A stretch of 64,000 nucleotides of DNA from Saccharopolyspora_D taberi. Lineage in GTDB: Bacteria > Actinomycetota > Actinomycetes > Mycobacteriales > Pseudonocardiaceae. The stretch's first letter is position 1; each line of letters opens with the position of its first letter. Of this stretch, positions 51,364 to 60,593 are shown in pieces. A program made the translations under genes and the position numbers. The DNA lies in assembly GCF_039534165.1 (NCBI RefSeq), contig NZ_BAAAUX010000011.1, positions 620,001-684,000 on the forward strand, in the 5' to 3' direction. The notes below the pieces were generated by a model, which was not told the origin of the DNA, did no database searches, and saw only the letters and a list, made by a program, of their open reading frames with translations.

Positions 51364-52518
51364 ATGCGTGTTCTGTTCACCACCACGCCCGGTTGTGGTC
51401 ACCTCTTCCCGATGGTCCCGCTCGCGTGGGCGCTGCGCTGCGCCGGGCACCAGGTGCTGGTCGCGGCGCCGAAACCGATCGCCAGATACGTGCGCGCCGC
51501 CGGGCTGGAGCACGTGCCGGTCGGCGGCGAGGCCAACCCGCTGGACCTGTGGCAGCAGGAGTCCGGACCGGCGGGCGACCACGCCTTCAGCGGCGAGCCG
51601 TGGGCCGCGCTGGCCGAGCGGACCGTGGAGGAGACCGTCGACCTGGTCCGGCGGTGGGATCCGCAGCTGGTGATCTCCGAGCACTCCGAGTTCTCCGGGC
51701 CGATCGCCGCCGCGCTGCACGGCGTCCCCAGCGTCTCCCACCACTGGGGCCTGCACCTGTCCGACCCGCTCGCCGAGCGGCTCTTCAGCGGTGACACCGG
51801 CGAGCGGCTGCGGCTCCTGCGCGAGCGCTTCGGGCTCATCGAGGAGGACGTCGCCGCCGACATCACCATCGACCTGTGCCCGGCGAGCCTGGTCTGCTTC
51901 GACAACACCGGCTGGCTCCCGATGCGGCACATCCCCTACGGCGGCACCGGAATCCCGCAGTCATGGCTGTGGGAACCGCGGACCCGGCCCCGGGTCTGCG
52001 TGTCCATGGGGACGGTGCCGATCGCGGCCGGGGTCGACGGGTTGCGCGAGGTCGTGCGCGGGGTGGCCGGGCTGGACGTCGAGGTCGTGCTGACCGGTGC
52101 CGGCTCCCGCAACGCGACGCTGACCGATCTGCCGGGCAACGTCCGCGCCGCCGGCTGGCTGCCGCACGACCAGGTCTTCCCCACCTGCGACGCGGTGATC
52201 CACCACGGCGGATCGGGCACCGCGATGAACTCCCTGCTGACCGGGCTGCCGCAGCTGGTCCTGCCGCAGATGTGCGACCAGTTCGAGAACGCCGAGCGGC
52301 TGGTCGCCGCCGGGGCGGCCCGCACGGTCGCGTTCGCCGACCGCTCGCCCGACGCGATAGCCCAGGAGCTGCGGCTGCTGCTCGCCGATCCGACGCACCG
52401 CCAGTGCGCGCTGCGCATCCGCTCCGAGATCGAGTCGATGCCCGCGCCGGGCGAGGTCGTGCTGGCGCTGGAGGCCTGCGCCGAGTCGCCGCTGGCCCTC
52501 GCGCCCGTCCACTCGTAA
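51364..52518 (+). CDS. GT1-family glycosyltransferase (EryCIII/DesVII-like)
   Basis: 384 residues with GT-B fold. N-terminal VLFTTTPGCGHLFPMVPLAWALRCAGHQV; C-terminal nucleotide-binding AVIHHGGSGTAMNSLLTGLPQLVLPQMCDQFENAERL. The HHGGSGT signature is typical of antibiotic-type NDP-sugar transferases. The start was placed at ATG 51364; an ATG at 51346 is also in frame. It lies just upstream of an esterase-like gene and a P450 gene in the same direction. Acceptor unknown. An auxiliary (DesVIII-like) P450 homologue is often needed by such enzymes, which could explain the P450 neighbour. Confidence 0.85.
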   Translation: MRVLFTTTPGCGHLFPMVPLAWALRCAGHQVLVAAPKPIARYVRAAGLEHVPVGGEANPLDLWQQESGPAGDHAFSGEPWAALAERTVEETVDLVRRWDPQLVISEHSEFSGPIAAALHGVPSVSHHWGLHLSDPLAERLFSGDTGERLRLLRERFGLIEEDVAADITIDLCPASLVCFDNTGWLPMRHIPYGGTGIPQSWLWEPRTRPRVCVSMGTVPIAAGVDGLREVVRGVAGLDVEVVLTGAGSRNATLTDLPGNVRAAGWLPHDQVFPTCDAVIHHGGSGTAMNSLLTGLPQLVLPQMCDQFENAERLVAAGAARTVAFADRSPDAIAQELRLLLADPTHRQCALRIRSEIESMPAPGEVVLALEACAESPLALAPVHS

Positions 52519-52539
52519 CCGTCACGTCAGGAAAGCACT

Positions 52540-53406
52540 TTGCCCTCTCCGCAATCCCGCACACCCTACGGAATGCACCGGGTCGCCGTGCCCACTCCGC
52601 GCGGCACGGTTCTCGCGCTGCGCAACGATCCTCCGACCACGACCAGCCGCCACGCCGCCGTCATGGTCAGCGGACTCGCCGAGACCAAGGAGCAGTGGTG
52701 TCCGGTGATGCTGCGGCTCGGCCGGTCGGGGCGGCCCGCCTACTCCTACGACCACCCCGGCCAGTTCGACCCCGTCGCCGGTCCGCACACCGTCGACTCG
52801 CTCGCGTCGGACCTGCTCGCGCTGCTCGACGCGATCTCGCCGGACCGGCCGGTGCACCTGGTGGGCGGTTGCTTCGGCGGCTTCGTGGCCCGCGAGCTGG
52901 TCACCAGGGCGCCGCACCGCGTGCGCAGCCTGGTGCTGCTCGGCTCGGGCCGCAGCCTGGCGACCTCGGCGGCACCGCTGCTGCCCGACCAGGTCGAGAC
53001 GGCGCTGCGCACCGAAGGGATCCGCGCGGTGTTCGACCGGATCCGGGACGACTCCGAGAAGGCCGGGCTCAGCACGCGCAGCGTGGAGCGGGTGCGGGAC
53101 AGCTACCTGGCCATCCGGCCGGAGTTCCTCACCGCCTTCAGCCGGTCCGTCGCCGAGCACCGCTGCCCGCCGCGGTTCGAGCCGCCGGTACTGGTCGGCT
53201 ACGGCACCGCCGACGAGATGTGGACGCCGCAGGAGCAGCGCGAGCTGGCCGCGCGGATCGGCGCGTCGGTGGCGGAGATCGAAGGCGCCGGTCACGCGGC
53301 CACCGTGACCCACCCGCGCGCCGTGTGCCAGATGCTCACCCGTTTCTGGGACACCGTCGACGACCCGGCGGGCGCCCGGGCCGAACTGGATCCGGCACCG
53401 GCATGA
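52540..53406 (+). CDS. Alpha/beta hydrolase with cysteine nucleophile
   Basis: 288 residues. The elbow is LVGGCFGGFVARE: Cys replaces the usual Ser, as in dienelactone-hydrolase-type enzymes. VLVGYGTADEMW (acid) and GAGHAATVTHP (His) complete the triad. The TTG at 52540 lies 21 bp after the glycosyltransferase stop; its own stop overlaps the P450 ATG (ATGA). It may act as a thioesterase, hydrolase or acyltransferase on the same product. Confidence 0.78.
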   Translation: MPSPQSRTPYGMHRVAVPTPRGTVLALRNDPPTTTSRHAAVMVSGLAETKEQWCPVMLRLGRSGRPAYSYDHPGQFDPVAGPHTVDSLASDLLALLDAISPDRPVHLVGGCFGGFVARELVTRAPHRVRSLVLLGSGRSLATSAAPLLPDQVETALRTEGIRAVFDRIRDDSEKAGLSTRSVERVRDSYLAIRPEFLTAFSRSVAEHRCPPRFEPPVLVGYGTADEMWTPQEQRELAARIGASVAEIEGAGHAATVTHPRAVCQMLTRFWDTVDDPAGARAELDPAPA

Positions 53407-54659
53407 CAGCGCTGATCTCCCCCGCCACGAGTTCCGAACGGGCCGCGCTGACGGCCTACCGCAAACTGCTGTTCTCCCGGAATCGGGACCCCTTCCCGCT
53501 CTACGCGCAGCTGCGCGAGCAGGCACCGGTGCTGCGCAGTCCGCTGCCGAACCTGCTCGGCGGCTACGTGCTCAGCCGCCACTCCGACTGCTCGGCGGCG
53601 TTGCGCAACCGCGCGCTGATGCCGTTCAGCGAGGACCACCTGGACCGGCTCATGCCCAACTGGCGCACCCGCAGCGCCAGCAGGCTGGGTTACCGCAGCG
53701 TGCTGTTCCAGCACCAGGAACGGCACTTCGAGGTCCGCAGGACGATCAACCCGCACTTCGGCCGCAGCAAGCTCGCCGAGCTGCGCGGGTTCATGACCGA
53801 GCTGGCCCAGCGGCAGGTGTCCGAGCTCGCCGAACTCGGTGCGTCCGGCCGGGTGGTCGACCTGGTGGACGCGATCACGCTGCCGTTCCCGCTCGGGGTG
53901 ATCTGCCGGTTGTTCGGCGTCGACCCCCGGGCGGCCCGGCGGTTCGCCTGGTCCGGCCGCACGCTGTCCTGCTTCCTGGAAGCGGTGCAGACCCCGGCCC
54001 TGCAACGGCGGGTCGACGAGGCCGCCGACGAGCTGGTCGGGTTCTTCACCGAGCCGGTCCGGCAACGCAGGCGGGAGCCCGGCGCGGACCTGCTGTCGAC
54101 GCTCGTGCGCGCCGCCGACAGCGGCGTGCTCGACGAGCGGGAATTACTCGGCAACCTGCTGCTGCTGTTCACCGCGGGCTACGACTCGTCGATCAGCTTC
54201 CTCGGCTCGGCCATCCGCATCCTGCTGGAGCATCCGCAGCAGGCGGCGATCGTGCGCGACGATCCGGACGCGGCCTCCGGGGCGGTGGACGAGCTGCTGC
54301 GCTACGACCCGCCGGTGCACATGGGCGGACGCATCGCGTCGCAGCCGGTGTGCCTGGGCGGGCAGGAGGTGCCCGCCGGTTCCCCGGTGTGGGTCCTGCT
54401 CGGCTCCGCCAACCGCGACCCGGCCTACGTCGCCGAACCGGACACGGTGGACGTCACCCGCGGTTCGCCGTCGCACCTGGCCTTCGCCGCCGGTCCGCAC
54501 ACCTGCGTCGGGGCGCGGCTGGCCCGGATGGAGGCCGAGGTGCTGCTTCCGCTGCTGCTGCGGCGGTTCCCGCGGATGCGGCTCGCGGGCGAACCGACGC
54601 ACCGCTATCCGGGGACCGTGCTGCGCGGGGTCGACCGGCTGCCGGTGGTGCTGGAGTAG
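53403..54659 (+). CDS. Cytochrome P450
   Basis: 418 residues of the bacterial class I type. The I-helix reads LFTAGYDSSISF (near residue 256), with Ser-Ser where Asp/Glu-Thr is usual, and the ExxR motif is DELLRYDPP (near 296). Heme loop HLAFAAGPHTCVGARLARME, Cys near residue 363. The unusual I-helix may mean altered oxygen activation or a DesVIII-like, non-catalytic helper role beside the glycosyltransferase. Translationally coupled to the preceding hydrolase. The 3' end overlaps the MFS gene by 55 bp on the other strand. Confidence 0.9.
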   Translation: MTALISPATSSERAALTAYRKLLFSRNRDPFPLYAQLREQAPVLRSPLPNLLGGYVLSRHSDCSAALRNRALMPFSEDHLDRLMPNWRTRSASRLGYRSVLFQHQERHFEVRRTINPHFGRSKLAELRGFMTELAQRQVSELAELGASGRVVDLVDAITLPFPLGVICRLFGVDPRAARRFAWSGRTLSCFLEAVQTPALQRRVDEAADELVGFFTEPVRQRRREPGADLLSTLVRAADSGVLDERELLGNLLLLFTAGYDSSISFLGSAIRILLEHPQQAAIVRDDPDAASGAVDELLRYDPPVHMGGRIASQPVCLGGQEVPAGSPVWVLLGSANRDPAYVAEPDTVDVTRGSPSHLAFAAGPHTCVGARLARMEAEVLLPLLLRRFPRMRLAGEPTHRYPGTVLRGVDRLPVVLE

Positions 54660-55960
54660 GCCGCGACCAGGTCCCAGCGGCGGCGGCGCAGCGAGACCGG
54701 GACGTCGTCGCCCCGGTCCTGGGCGTCGAGCACGAGCGCGCGGGCGCGCCGCCACCACACCAGGGTCCGCCACAGCCCGACCACCAGCATCGCCGGGAGC
54801 GCCAGCATGGCGATCCGGTAGCCGTCGGCGGGGTGGAGGCCCTGCACCGCGTCGAGCAGCAGGCCGACCAGCAGCACGCCGAGCGCGGTCGCGGAGTGGC
54901 CGCCCGCGTTGGCGACGCCGGTCGCGGTGCCGACCTGCGACATCGGGTTGTAGTCGCGCGCCAGCGCGAACGCGACCGTCGAGGCCGGGCCGCCGAAGGC
55001 GAACACCAGGAACGCCACCACCACGACCGCCAGCGGCGGGTTTCCGGCGGGCCAGGCCAGCAGCACGACCCAGCTCAGCCCGTTGACGAGCAGGTACCCG
55101 ACGACCAGCGGCACGCGCCAGGCTGGCCGCCGCCCGATCAGCGCCCCCACCACCGGACCGCCGACGACCTGGCCGACGATCAGCAGGCTCAGCACCACGC
55201 TCGCCACGCCCGGGGCGATCCCCAGCCCTTCGACCAGGTACGGGAAACCCCACAGCAGCGACAGCGCGCCGGAGGTGAACATCGTGCAGAAGTGCACCCA
55301 CAGCGCCAGCCGGGTGCCGGGGATCGCCCAGGCCGCGCGGACCTTGCGCAGCGTCGCGGCGGCGCCGTCCCGGCCGCCGGACGGCGGCGCGGCGTCGCGG
55401 ACGAAGGCCGCGGTCACCGCCGCGTAGCCCGCGGTCACCGCACCGGCGAGCAGGAACGTCGTGGTCCAGCCGAGGTCGTCGAGGGCGCGGGCGAGCGGGA
55501 AGGTCGCCGCGACGCCGCCGAGCGCGCCCAGCGCGCTGGACATGGTCGCCACCAGGGCGTAGTTGCGGGCGGAGAAGCGCGTCGCGACCAGGCGCAGCAG
55601 GCTGACGAACATCAGCGCGTCGCCGACGCCGAGCACCGCGCGGGCGACCAGCGCCAGCGGGTAGGAGGCCGCGACCGCGAACAGCAGCTGGCCGCTGCCG
55701 AGCAGCAGCACCGCCGCCGTGATGACCCGGCCAGGGCCGAACCGGTCGGCAAGCAGGCCGGTCGGGATCTGCATCCCGGCGTAGATGCCGACCTGCAGGA
55801 CCGTGAAGGCGCTCAGCGCCGCCGGGCCGACGTCGAAGCGTTCGAGCGCGAGGGGTCCGGCCACCCCGAGGCTGCCCCGGTGGAACACCGCGGCCAGGTA
55901 GGCCAGAACCGCAGCACTCCAGATCCACCATGCCCGACGCTCCGGTCGGTCGGCAGCCAC
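54605..55960 (-). CDS. MFS transporter
   Basis: 451 residues with about 12 helices of the MFS. The N-terminal half has LADRFGPGRVI after helix 2 and GDALMFVSLLRLVATRF. GTG start at 55960, behind GGGGAGG; the frame stays open upstream without support. The C-terminal 50 residues are cytoplasmic and basic. Because it converges on the P450 gene with a 55-bp overlap, transcription of the two may interfere. It could export the tailored product, but no link is proven. Confidence 0.85.
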   Translation of the reverse strand: MAADRPERRAWWIWSAAVLAYLAAVFHRGSLGVAGPLALERFDVGPAALSAFTVLQVGIYAGMQIPTGLLADRFGPGRVITAAVLLLGSGQLLFAVAASYPLALVARAVLGVGDALMFVSLLRLVATRFSARNYALVATMSSALGALGGVAATFPLARALDDLGWTTTFLLAGAVTAGYAAVTAAFVRDAAPPSGGRDGAAATLRKVRAAWAIPGTRLALWVHFCTMFTSGALSLLWGFPYLVEGLGIAPGVASVVLSLLIVGQVVGGPVVGALIGRRPAWRVPLVVGYLLVNGLSWVVLLAWPAGNPPLAVVVVAFLVFAFGGPASTVAFALARDYNPMSQVGTATGVANAGGHSATALGVLLVGLLLDAVQGLHPADGYRIAMLALPAMLVVGLWRTLVWWRRARALVLDAQDRGDDVPVSLRRRRWDLVAAYSSTTGSRSTPRSTVPG

Positions 55961-56132
55961 GAGACCTCCCCGTTCTGAGCTTGTCGAAGAACGCTCCACT
56001 CGCACGGTACATCGTGTTGGCACCAGGGACAGTTACGCATCCGTGACGTGTAATGCAACACACAACGCCGCCGATTTCCGCCCGCGCGGCGGAGAAGTGC
56101 TCCCATGCTTGTCCATAAAGGACTGTTGAACG

Positions 56133-56993
56133 CTACGCAACCCGCCGTTGGCACAGCGTTCGCAGGATCCGCGAGGCGTGCGTCCACAAGGCGGAACCGC
56201 CCGCGTCCGGAAGGAGGTGGCGGACCGCTCCGGGGATCCGCGCGGCGAGATCGGCGCTGGAATCGGGCGAATGCACCGGGCTCGTGTCCTGCTCGCCGTA
56301 CCAGAGGTCGACCGGCACCGCGATGTCCTCGGCCGAGAACGGCCAGTCCCGCATGCCCAGCACCACGTCCCGGGCGTATCCCGCCGGTCCCTGCGCCAGC
56401 CCCTCCCGCATCGCCCGCCGCAGCACGGCTTCGAACGCGGGCTGCCGGTACACCGCGAGGTCGAGATCGGAGCTGCTGGACAGGATCATCTTCCACAGCG
56501 CGTCGACTTCGCCGAACGCGGCGAAGAACTCCTCCGCCCGCACCGGATCCGAGTGGGCCGATCGCACCGCGTCCCGCACGTGCTCCGGCAGGACGTCGAC
56601 GAACCTCGGCATCTCGTCCCCGCCCGCGACGACCGCCGCCGACGCCACGAGTCCGCTCGCGGCGCACGAGAGCGCGAACGGCGCCCCGGCGGAGTACCCG
56701 ACCACCGAGAACCGGCCCCAGGCCCGCTCGTCGGCCAGGGCGGCGATGTCGTCGGCCCAGTCGAGCAGGGTCCGCCCCGGCACCGGATCGGAGATCCCGA
56801 GTCCCGGCCGGTCGACCGAGATCAGCCGGACGCCCAGCTCGCCGACGACGTCGGTGCCGAAACCGAGGCTGCGGCTCTGCGCCGCGCCGGGGCAGAACAG
56901 CACCGCCGTCCCGTCCGGCGGGCCCCATTCCGCCCAGCCGAGCCGTCTTCCGGTCGCGAGGCGGGTGCTGCCCAGGCGGGATGCTTCGTTCAT
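56133..56993 (-). CDS. Alpha/beta hydrolase
   Basis: 286 residues. VLFCPGAAQSRSLGF (oxyanion loop), FSVVGYSAGAPFALSC (Ser nucleophile in G-x-S-x-G), DRPGLGISDPVPGRTLLDWADDIAAL (typical epoxide-hydrolase/hydrolase block). The acid is likely in VDLWYGEQDTSPV. The final His is not clear: the C-terminal stretch LLPDAGGSALW lacks the usual GH, so activity is uncertain. Start ATG 56993 behind GGAGATC. Confidence 0.72.
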   Translation of the reverse strand: MNEASRLGSTRLATGRRLGWAEWGPPDGTAVLFCPGAAQSRSLGFGTDVVGELGVRLISVDRPGLGISDPVPGRTLLDWADDIAALADERAWGRFSVVGYSAGAPFALSCAASGLVASAAVVAGGDEMPRFVDVLPEHVRDAVRSAHSDPVRAEEFFAAFGEVDALWKMILSSSSDLDLAVYRQPAFEAVLRRAMREGLAQGPAGYARDVVLGMRDWPFSAEDIAVPVDLWYGEQDTSPVHSPDSSADLAARIPGAVRHLLPDAGGSALWTHASRILRTLCQRRVA

Positions 56994-57257
56994 CCGGATC
57001 TCCACCGGGCTCACCATGCCCGAGCACCGCGGCTGGTGCATCCGGATTACCGCACGCCGCCGGTCGACGCGCTCCGCGAACAGCCGACGTCCACAAAGGA
57101 CTAAATCGCGCGCACCGCGAGCAGGCTGTCACCGCCGGCGCGCTGAATTCGAGGCAACCCGGACAGGTCCCGCAGCGTGGAAGGTACGCCGCCGCAAAAC
57201 ACCTTGGGGTCTGGGAGGAAAGGCGGCACCCCGCAACCGATCTGGGAGGCGAGAGCC

Positions 57258-57644
57258 ATGTTCACGAAGCGCGTTTTCGCGGTGTCGGCCGCCGGTGTGC
57301 TGGCCGCGATGTTCAGCGGTGCCGTCGCGTCCGCGCAGCCGCAGGACCCGGTCCAGGCCATGGCAGAGGCTTGCGACGAGGGGAAGCTCTGCGTGTGGGA
57401 AGGGGCCAACGGGCAGGGCAAGCGCGTTGATTTCTACGTGTGCCAGTGGGAGGAGGTCCAGCGCCACGGGCTGAGCCGGGTCGGGTCCTTCGTCAACAAC
57501 CAGACCGACGGGACGGTGGCCGCCTTCCACGGCCCGGACCCGGCGAACCCGACCGGCCCCTGGATCGAGCAGTACCGCTCGACCGCCTTCGAAATCCGGG
57601 ACGACGACAGGGGATTGGGCACCTACGGCATCCAGGTCTGCTGA
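57258..57644 (+). CDS. Secreted peptidase-inhibitor I36-type protein
   Basis: 128 residues. Signal peptide at 1-26 (MFTKRVFAVSAAGVLAAMFS, cleaved after ASA). The mature part is the small beta-rich I36 fold: CDEGKLCVWEGANGQGKRVDFYVC, then SRVGSFVNNQTDG and a final Cys, giving possible disulfides. The family includes the Streptomyces metalloprotease inhibitor SMPI. ATG at 57258 with GGGAGGCGAG upstream. Monocistronic. Confidence 0.8.
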   Translation: MFTKRVFAVSAAGVLAAMFSGAVASAQPQDPVQAMAEACDEGKLCVWEGANGQGKRVDFYVCQWEEVQRHGLSRVGSFVNNQTDGTVAAFHGPDPANPTGPWIEQYRSTAFEIRDDDRGLGTYGIQVC

Positions 57645-57686
57645 CCCGCCGTGCGGCCACCACGCCCACGTGGTGGCCGCACCTGG

Positions 57687-58844
57687 TCAGGAACTGGCGG
57701 CCGGGGCGAACGGCACGGCCGGGGTCGCCTCGGCATCGCCCGCGGGGTGCTGCCACAGGCCCTTGCGGGCCAGGATCGGCAGAACTCCTTCGCCGAACCA
57801 GTAAGCCTCCTCCAGGTGCGGATGCCCGGACAGCACGAACTCGTCGATGCCGACGGCGTGGTACTCCTCGATCCGCTCGGCGACCTCGGCGTGGCTGCCC
57901 ACCAGCGCGGTGCCCGCGCCGCCGCGCACCAGCCCGACACCGGCCCACAGGTTCGGGTAGATCTCCAGGTTCGAGGTGGAACCGCCGTGCAGTTCCAGCA
58001 TCCGCTTCTGGCCCTCGGACTCGCTGCGCGCGAGCCCGCCCTGCACCCGCGCGATGGTCTCCGGGTCGATCGCGTCGAGCAGCCGCCGCGCCTCGGCCCA
58101 CGCCTGCTCGGAGGTGTCGCGGCTGATCACGTGCAGCCGGATGCCGAAGCGCGGGTCGCGGCCCTGCCCGGCGGCCAGCTTGCGCACCCAGGCGATCTTC
58201 TCGGCGACCTGCGCCGGCGGCTCGCCCCAGGTCAGGTACACGTCGGCGTGCTTGGCCGCCACGTCACCGGCGGCGGGCGAGGAACCGCCGAAGTAGATCT
58301 CGGGCACCGGGTCCGGGGTCCGCCGCAGCTCGGCGCCCTCGACCTGGACGTGCTCGCCGTCGAGGTCCACCCGCTCGCCGCGCCACAGCCCGCGCACGAC
58401 GTGCAGGAACTCGTCGGTCCGGGCGTACCGGGCGTTCTTGTCCAGGAAGTCGCCGTAGGCGCGCTGCTCCTGGCTCTCCCCGCCGGTGACCACGTTGAGC
58501 AGCAACCGGCCGCCGGAGTGGCGCTGGAAGGTCGCGGCCATCTGCGCGCCGAGCGTCGGCGAAAGCAGCCCGGGGCGGAAGGCGACCAGGAACTTCAGCC
58601 GCTCGGTGACCTCGGTGAGCATGGCGGTCGACAGCCACGCGTCCTCGCACCACGCACCGGTCGGGGTCAGCGCGCCGACGAAGCCCAGCTGCTCGGCGCT
58701 GCGCGCGATCTGCCCGAGGTAGCCCAGGGTGGCGGGCCGGGAGCTGGACGCGCTGGTCACCGCCACGCCGTGACCGCCGCCGACGAGGTAGCGGCTGTCG
58801 CCGTAGGTGGGCAGGAACCAGTGGAAGGTGAGCGGGCTGGACAC
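57687..58844 (-). CDS. SsuD-like alkanesulfonate monooxygenase (LLM flavin oxidoreductase)
   Basis: 385 residues, bacterial luciferase-like TIM barrel. FHWFLPTYGDSRYL at the start, LTPTGAWCEDAWL (conserved Cys of SsuD), VAFRPGLLSPTLGAQMAATFQRHSGGRLLLNVVTGGE and EIYFGGSSPAA are SsuD blocks. It oxidises alkanesulfonates to aldehyde plus sulfite with FMNH2 supplied by a reductase that is not encoded nearby. GTG at 58844 with AGGAGG upstream. A stand-alone gene: no ABC transporter of the ssu type is present. Confidence 0.87.
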   Translation of the reverse strand: MSSPLTFHWFLPTYGDSRYLVGGGHGVAVTSASSSRPATLGYLGQIARSAEQLGFVGALTPTGAWCEDAWLSTAMLTEVTERLKFLVAFRPGLLSPTLGAQMAATFQRHSGGRLLLNVVTGGESQEQRAYGDFLDKNARYARTDEFLHVVRGLWRGERVDLDGEHVQVEGAELRRTPDPVPEIYFGGSSPAAGDVAAKHADVYLTWGEPPAQVAEKIAWVRKLAAGQGRDPRFGIRLHVISRDTSEQAWAEARRLLDAIDPETIARVQGGLARSESEGQKRMLELHGGSTSNLEIYPNLWAGVGLVRGGAGTALVGSHAEVAERIEEYHAVGIDEFVLSGHPHLEEAYWFGEGVLPILARKGLWQHPAGDAEATPAVPFAPAASS

Positions 58845-59022
58845 GCGGTCCTCCTGGGAAGCGCCAGTGGTTAATCCACTGTGGATAGACGGGTTCCGGG
58901 ACGGGTCACCGGCAACACGCCTGCGCCGTCACGCGCAGGAAGTCGACGTGACGGCGCTTGGTCAGGCTGGCGCTTCGCACCCGCTCATACCAACATCGGG
59001 CAGTGGCGCGGTCAACGCGGTC

Positions 59023-59931
59023 TCACAACTCGGACACCTCGCCGATCCACCCGGTCACCGACCGGTGCCGGGGCTGCCAGCCGAGCTCCCGCGCGCGGGT
59101 GGAGCGGACCCGGCTGTTGGACCCCAGGGCGTAGACGGCCCGCTCGTAACCCCATTCCGCGATGGCCGATTCGAGGTCCCACGCCTCCGGCTGCCCGACA
59201 CCGAGGCGGTCCGCGACGGCCTGCGCGATGGCGCCGAAGGATTCCTCGCCGCTCTCGACGAAGTGGAACGAGCCGCCGGGCGCGGATTCCAGCGCCAGCA
59301 GGTAGAGCTCGGCGACGTCGTCGACGTGCACGTTCGACCAGATGTTGCGGCCCGGCCCGACGTGCCGGACCACGCCGCTGCGCCTGGCCTGCGACACCAG
59401 CCGCGGTACCTGCACGCTGTCGCGCGCGGGACCGCGCCCGTGGCCGTAGATCAGCGTGTTGCACAGGACGACCGTGCGGACACCCCGGTCGGCCGCCGCA
59501 AGCAGGAAGCGGTCGATCTCGACCCGGTGCGCCTTGTCCGGCGTCGGTTCCCAGCCACCACCGGGCAGCACGTCGGCCTCAGTGAACACCCGGTCCGACG
59601 CCTCTCCCCCGGCGTTGTCCCCGACGATGCTCGAACCGCTGGTCTGGAGCAGCGGTTTCCCCGTTCCGGCAAGGGATTCGACCAGCACCTCGACCGCGCC
59701 GCGGTGGTCGCTGCTCGCGGCGTTGACCACCGCGTCGGCCTCCCGCGCAGCACCGGCCAGCACCTCGGCGTCGTCGAGATGGCCCAGCACGGGCTCGAGG
59801 CCGAAGCCGCGGAGCGCGGCAGCCTTGTCCTCGGTGCGCGCGAGCCCGACGACCTGGTGACCGGCTTCGACCAACCGGACCGCGACGGTCCCCCCGATGA
59901 ATCCGGTGGCCCCGGTGACGAACACCCGCAT
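59023..59931 (-). CDS. NAD-dependent epimerase/dehydratase-like protein
   Basis: 302 residues. Rossmann start RVFVTGATGFIGGTVAVRLVEAGH (TGxxGxxG), a central NAASS/TSGSS block, and IYGHGRGP with the YxxxK motif changed: the Tyr is in place but the usual Lys spacing is not, so the reaction may be a reductase-type rather than an epimerase. C-terminal RARELGWQPRHRSVTGWI is typical. Stands alone, divergent from the lipoprotein gene. Confidence 0.8.
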   Translation of the reverse strand: MRVFVTGATGFIGGTVAVRLVEAGHQVVGLARTEDKAAALRGFGLEPVLGHLDDAEVLAGAAREADAVVNAASSDHRGAVEVLVESLAGTGKPLLQTSGSSIVGDNAGGEASDRVFTEADVLPGGGWEPTPDKAHRVEIDRFLLAAADRGVRTVVLCNTLIYGHGRGPARDSVQVPRLVSQARRSGVVRHVGPGRNIWSNVHVDDVAELYLLALESAPGGSFHFVESGEESFGAIAQAVADRLGVGQPEAWDLESAIAEWGYERAVYALGSNSRVRSTRARELGWQPRHRSVTGWIGEVSEL

Positions 59932-60096
59932 GAGTCCTCCTGCACGGCAGACAAATTAATTGCAGGCGCCCATATTGTGCGCGCGCCATCTTCTCTGTCA
60001 ATCGGCTGGAACCGATCCGGGGCCGTGGGCGTCGCACGGGATGAGTTCACCGCCCGCGGGCGGTTGCGGAACCGACCACGAAGATGAGGAGATCCG

Positions 60097-60579
60097 GTGC
60101 GACGTCTGATCGCCGTGCTGGCACTGGTCGCCCTGCCGCTCGCGGGGTGCGGCAGTGCGGAACCGGACGGTGGCGGCGGGACTGCTCCTCCGCCGCCACC
60201 TCCGGCCGACACGTTCGACCTGGCCGAGGCGATGGCGCGGATCGAGTCCTCCGGGTTCACCCCGGCTCCGCCCGAGGGCCCGCTGCCCGGCCCGGTCCGG
60301 GCGATCCACTCGACCTGCACCGGCAGCGCGAATGGCCGGTGCCAGGAGGTCTTCGTCTTCCACAGCCGCGATCTGGTCGGCAGCGTGCACGCGGGCCTGA
60401 TGCGGATCACCGGTCAGAACGGCACCCAAGTTTCGCTGGAACTGCCCCGGTACGCGCCCGGCGGTCCCGGTTGCTGCCCGAGCGGAACCCCGTCGCCGCA
60501 CACCCTCCGCGTCGAGGCGGGCAAGCTGGTCGCCGATCCGCCGATCCCCGAGGACCCGAACGGCCACGGCGATTCCTGA
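60097..60579 (+). CDS. LppP/LprE-family lipoprotein
   Basis: 160 residues. A signal peptide with lipobox LPLAGC (Cys 18 lipidated), a proline/glycine-rich spacer (about 20-37) and an LppP/LprE-like domain with paired cysteines (STCTGSANGRCQEVF, GGPGCCPSGTPS). GTG start. Function in this family is unknown; it is exported and anchored to the outer face of the membrane. Confidence 0.8.
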   Translation: MRRLIAVLALVALPLAGCGSAEPDGGGGTAPPPPPPADTFDLAEAMARIESSGFTPAPPEGPLPGPVRAIHSTCTGSANGRCQEVFVFHSRDLVGSVHAGLMRITGQNGTQVSLELPRYAPGGPGCCPSGTPSPHTLRVEAGKLVADPPIPEDPNGHGDS

Positions 60580-60593
60580 TCCTCAGTGGACGG

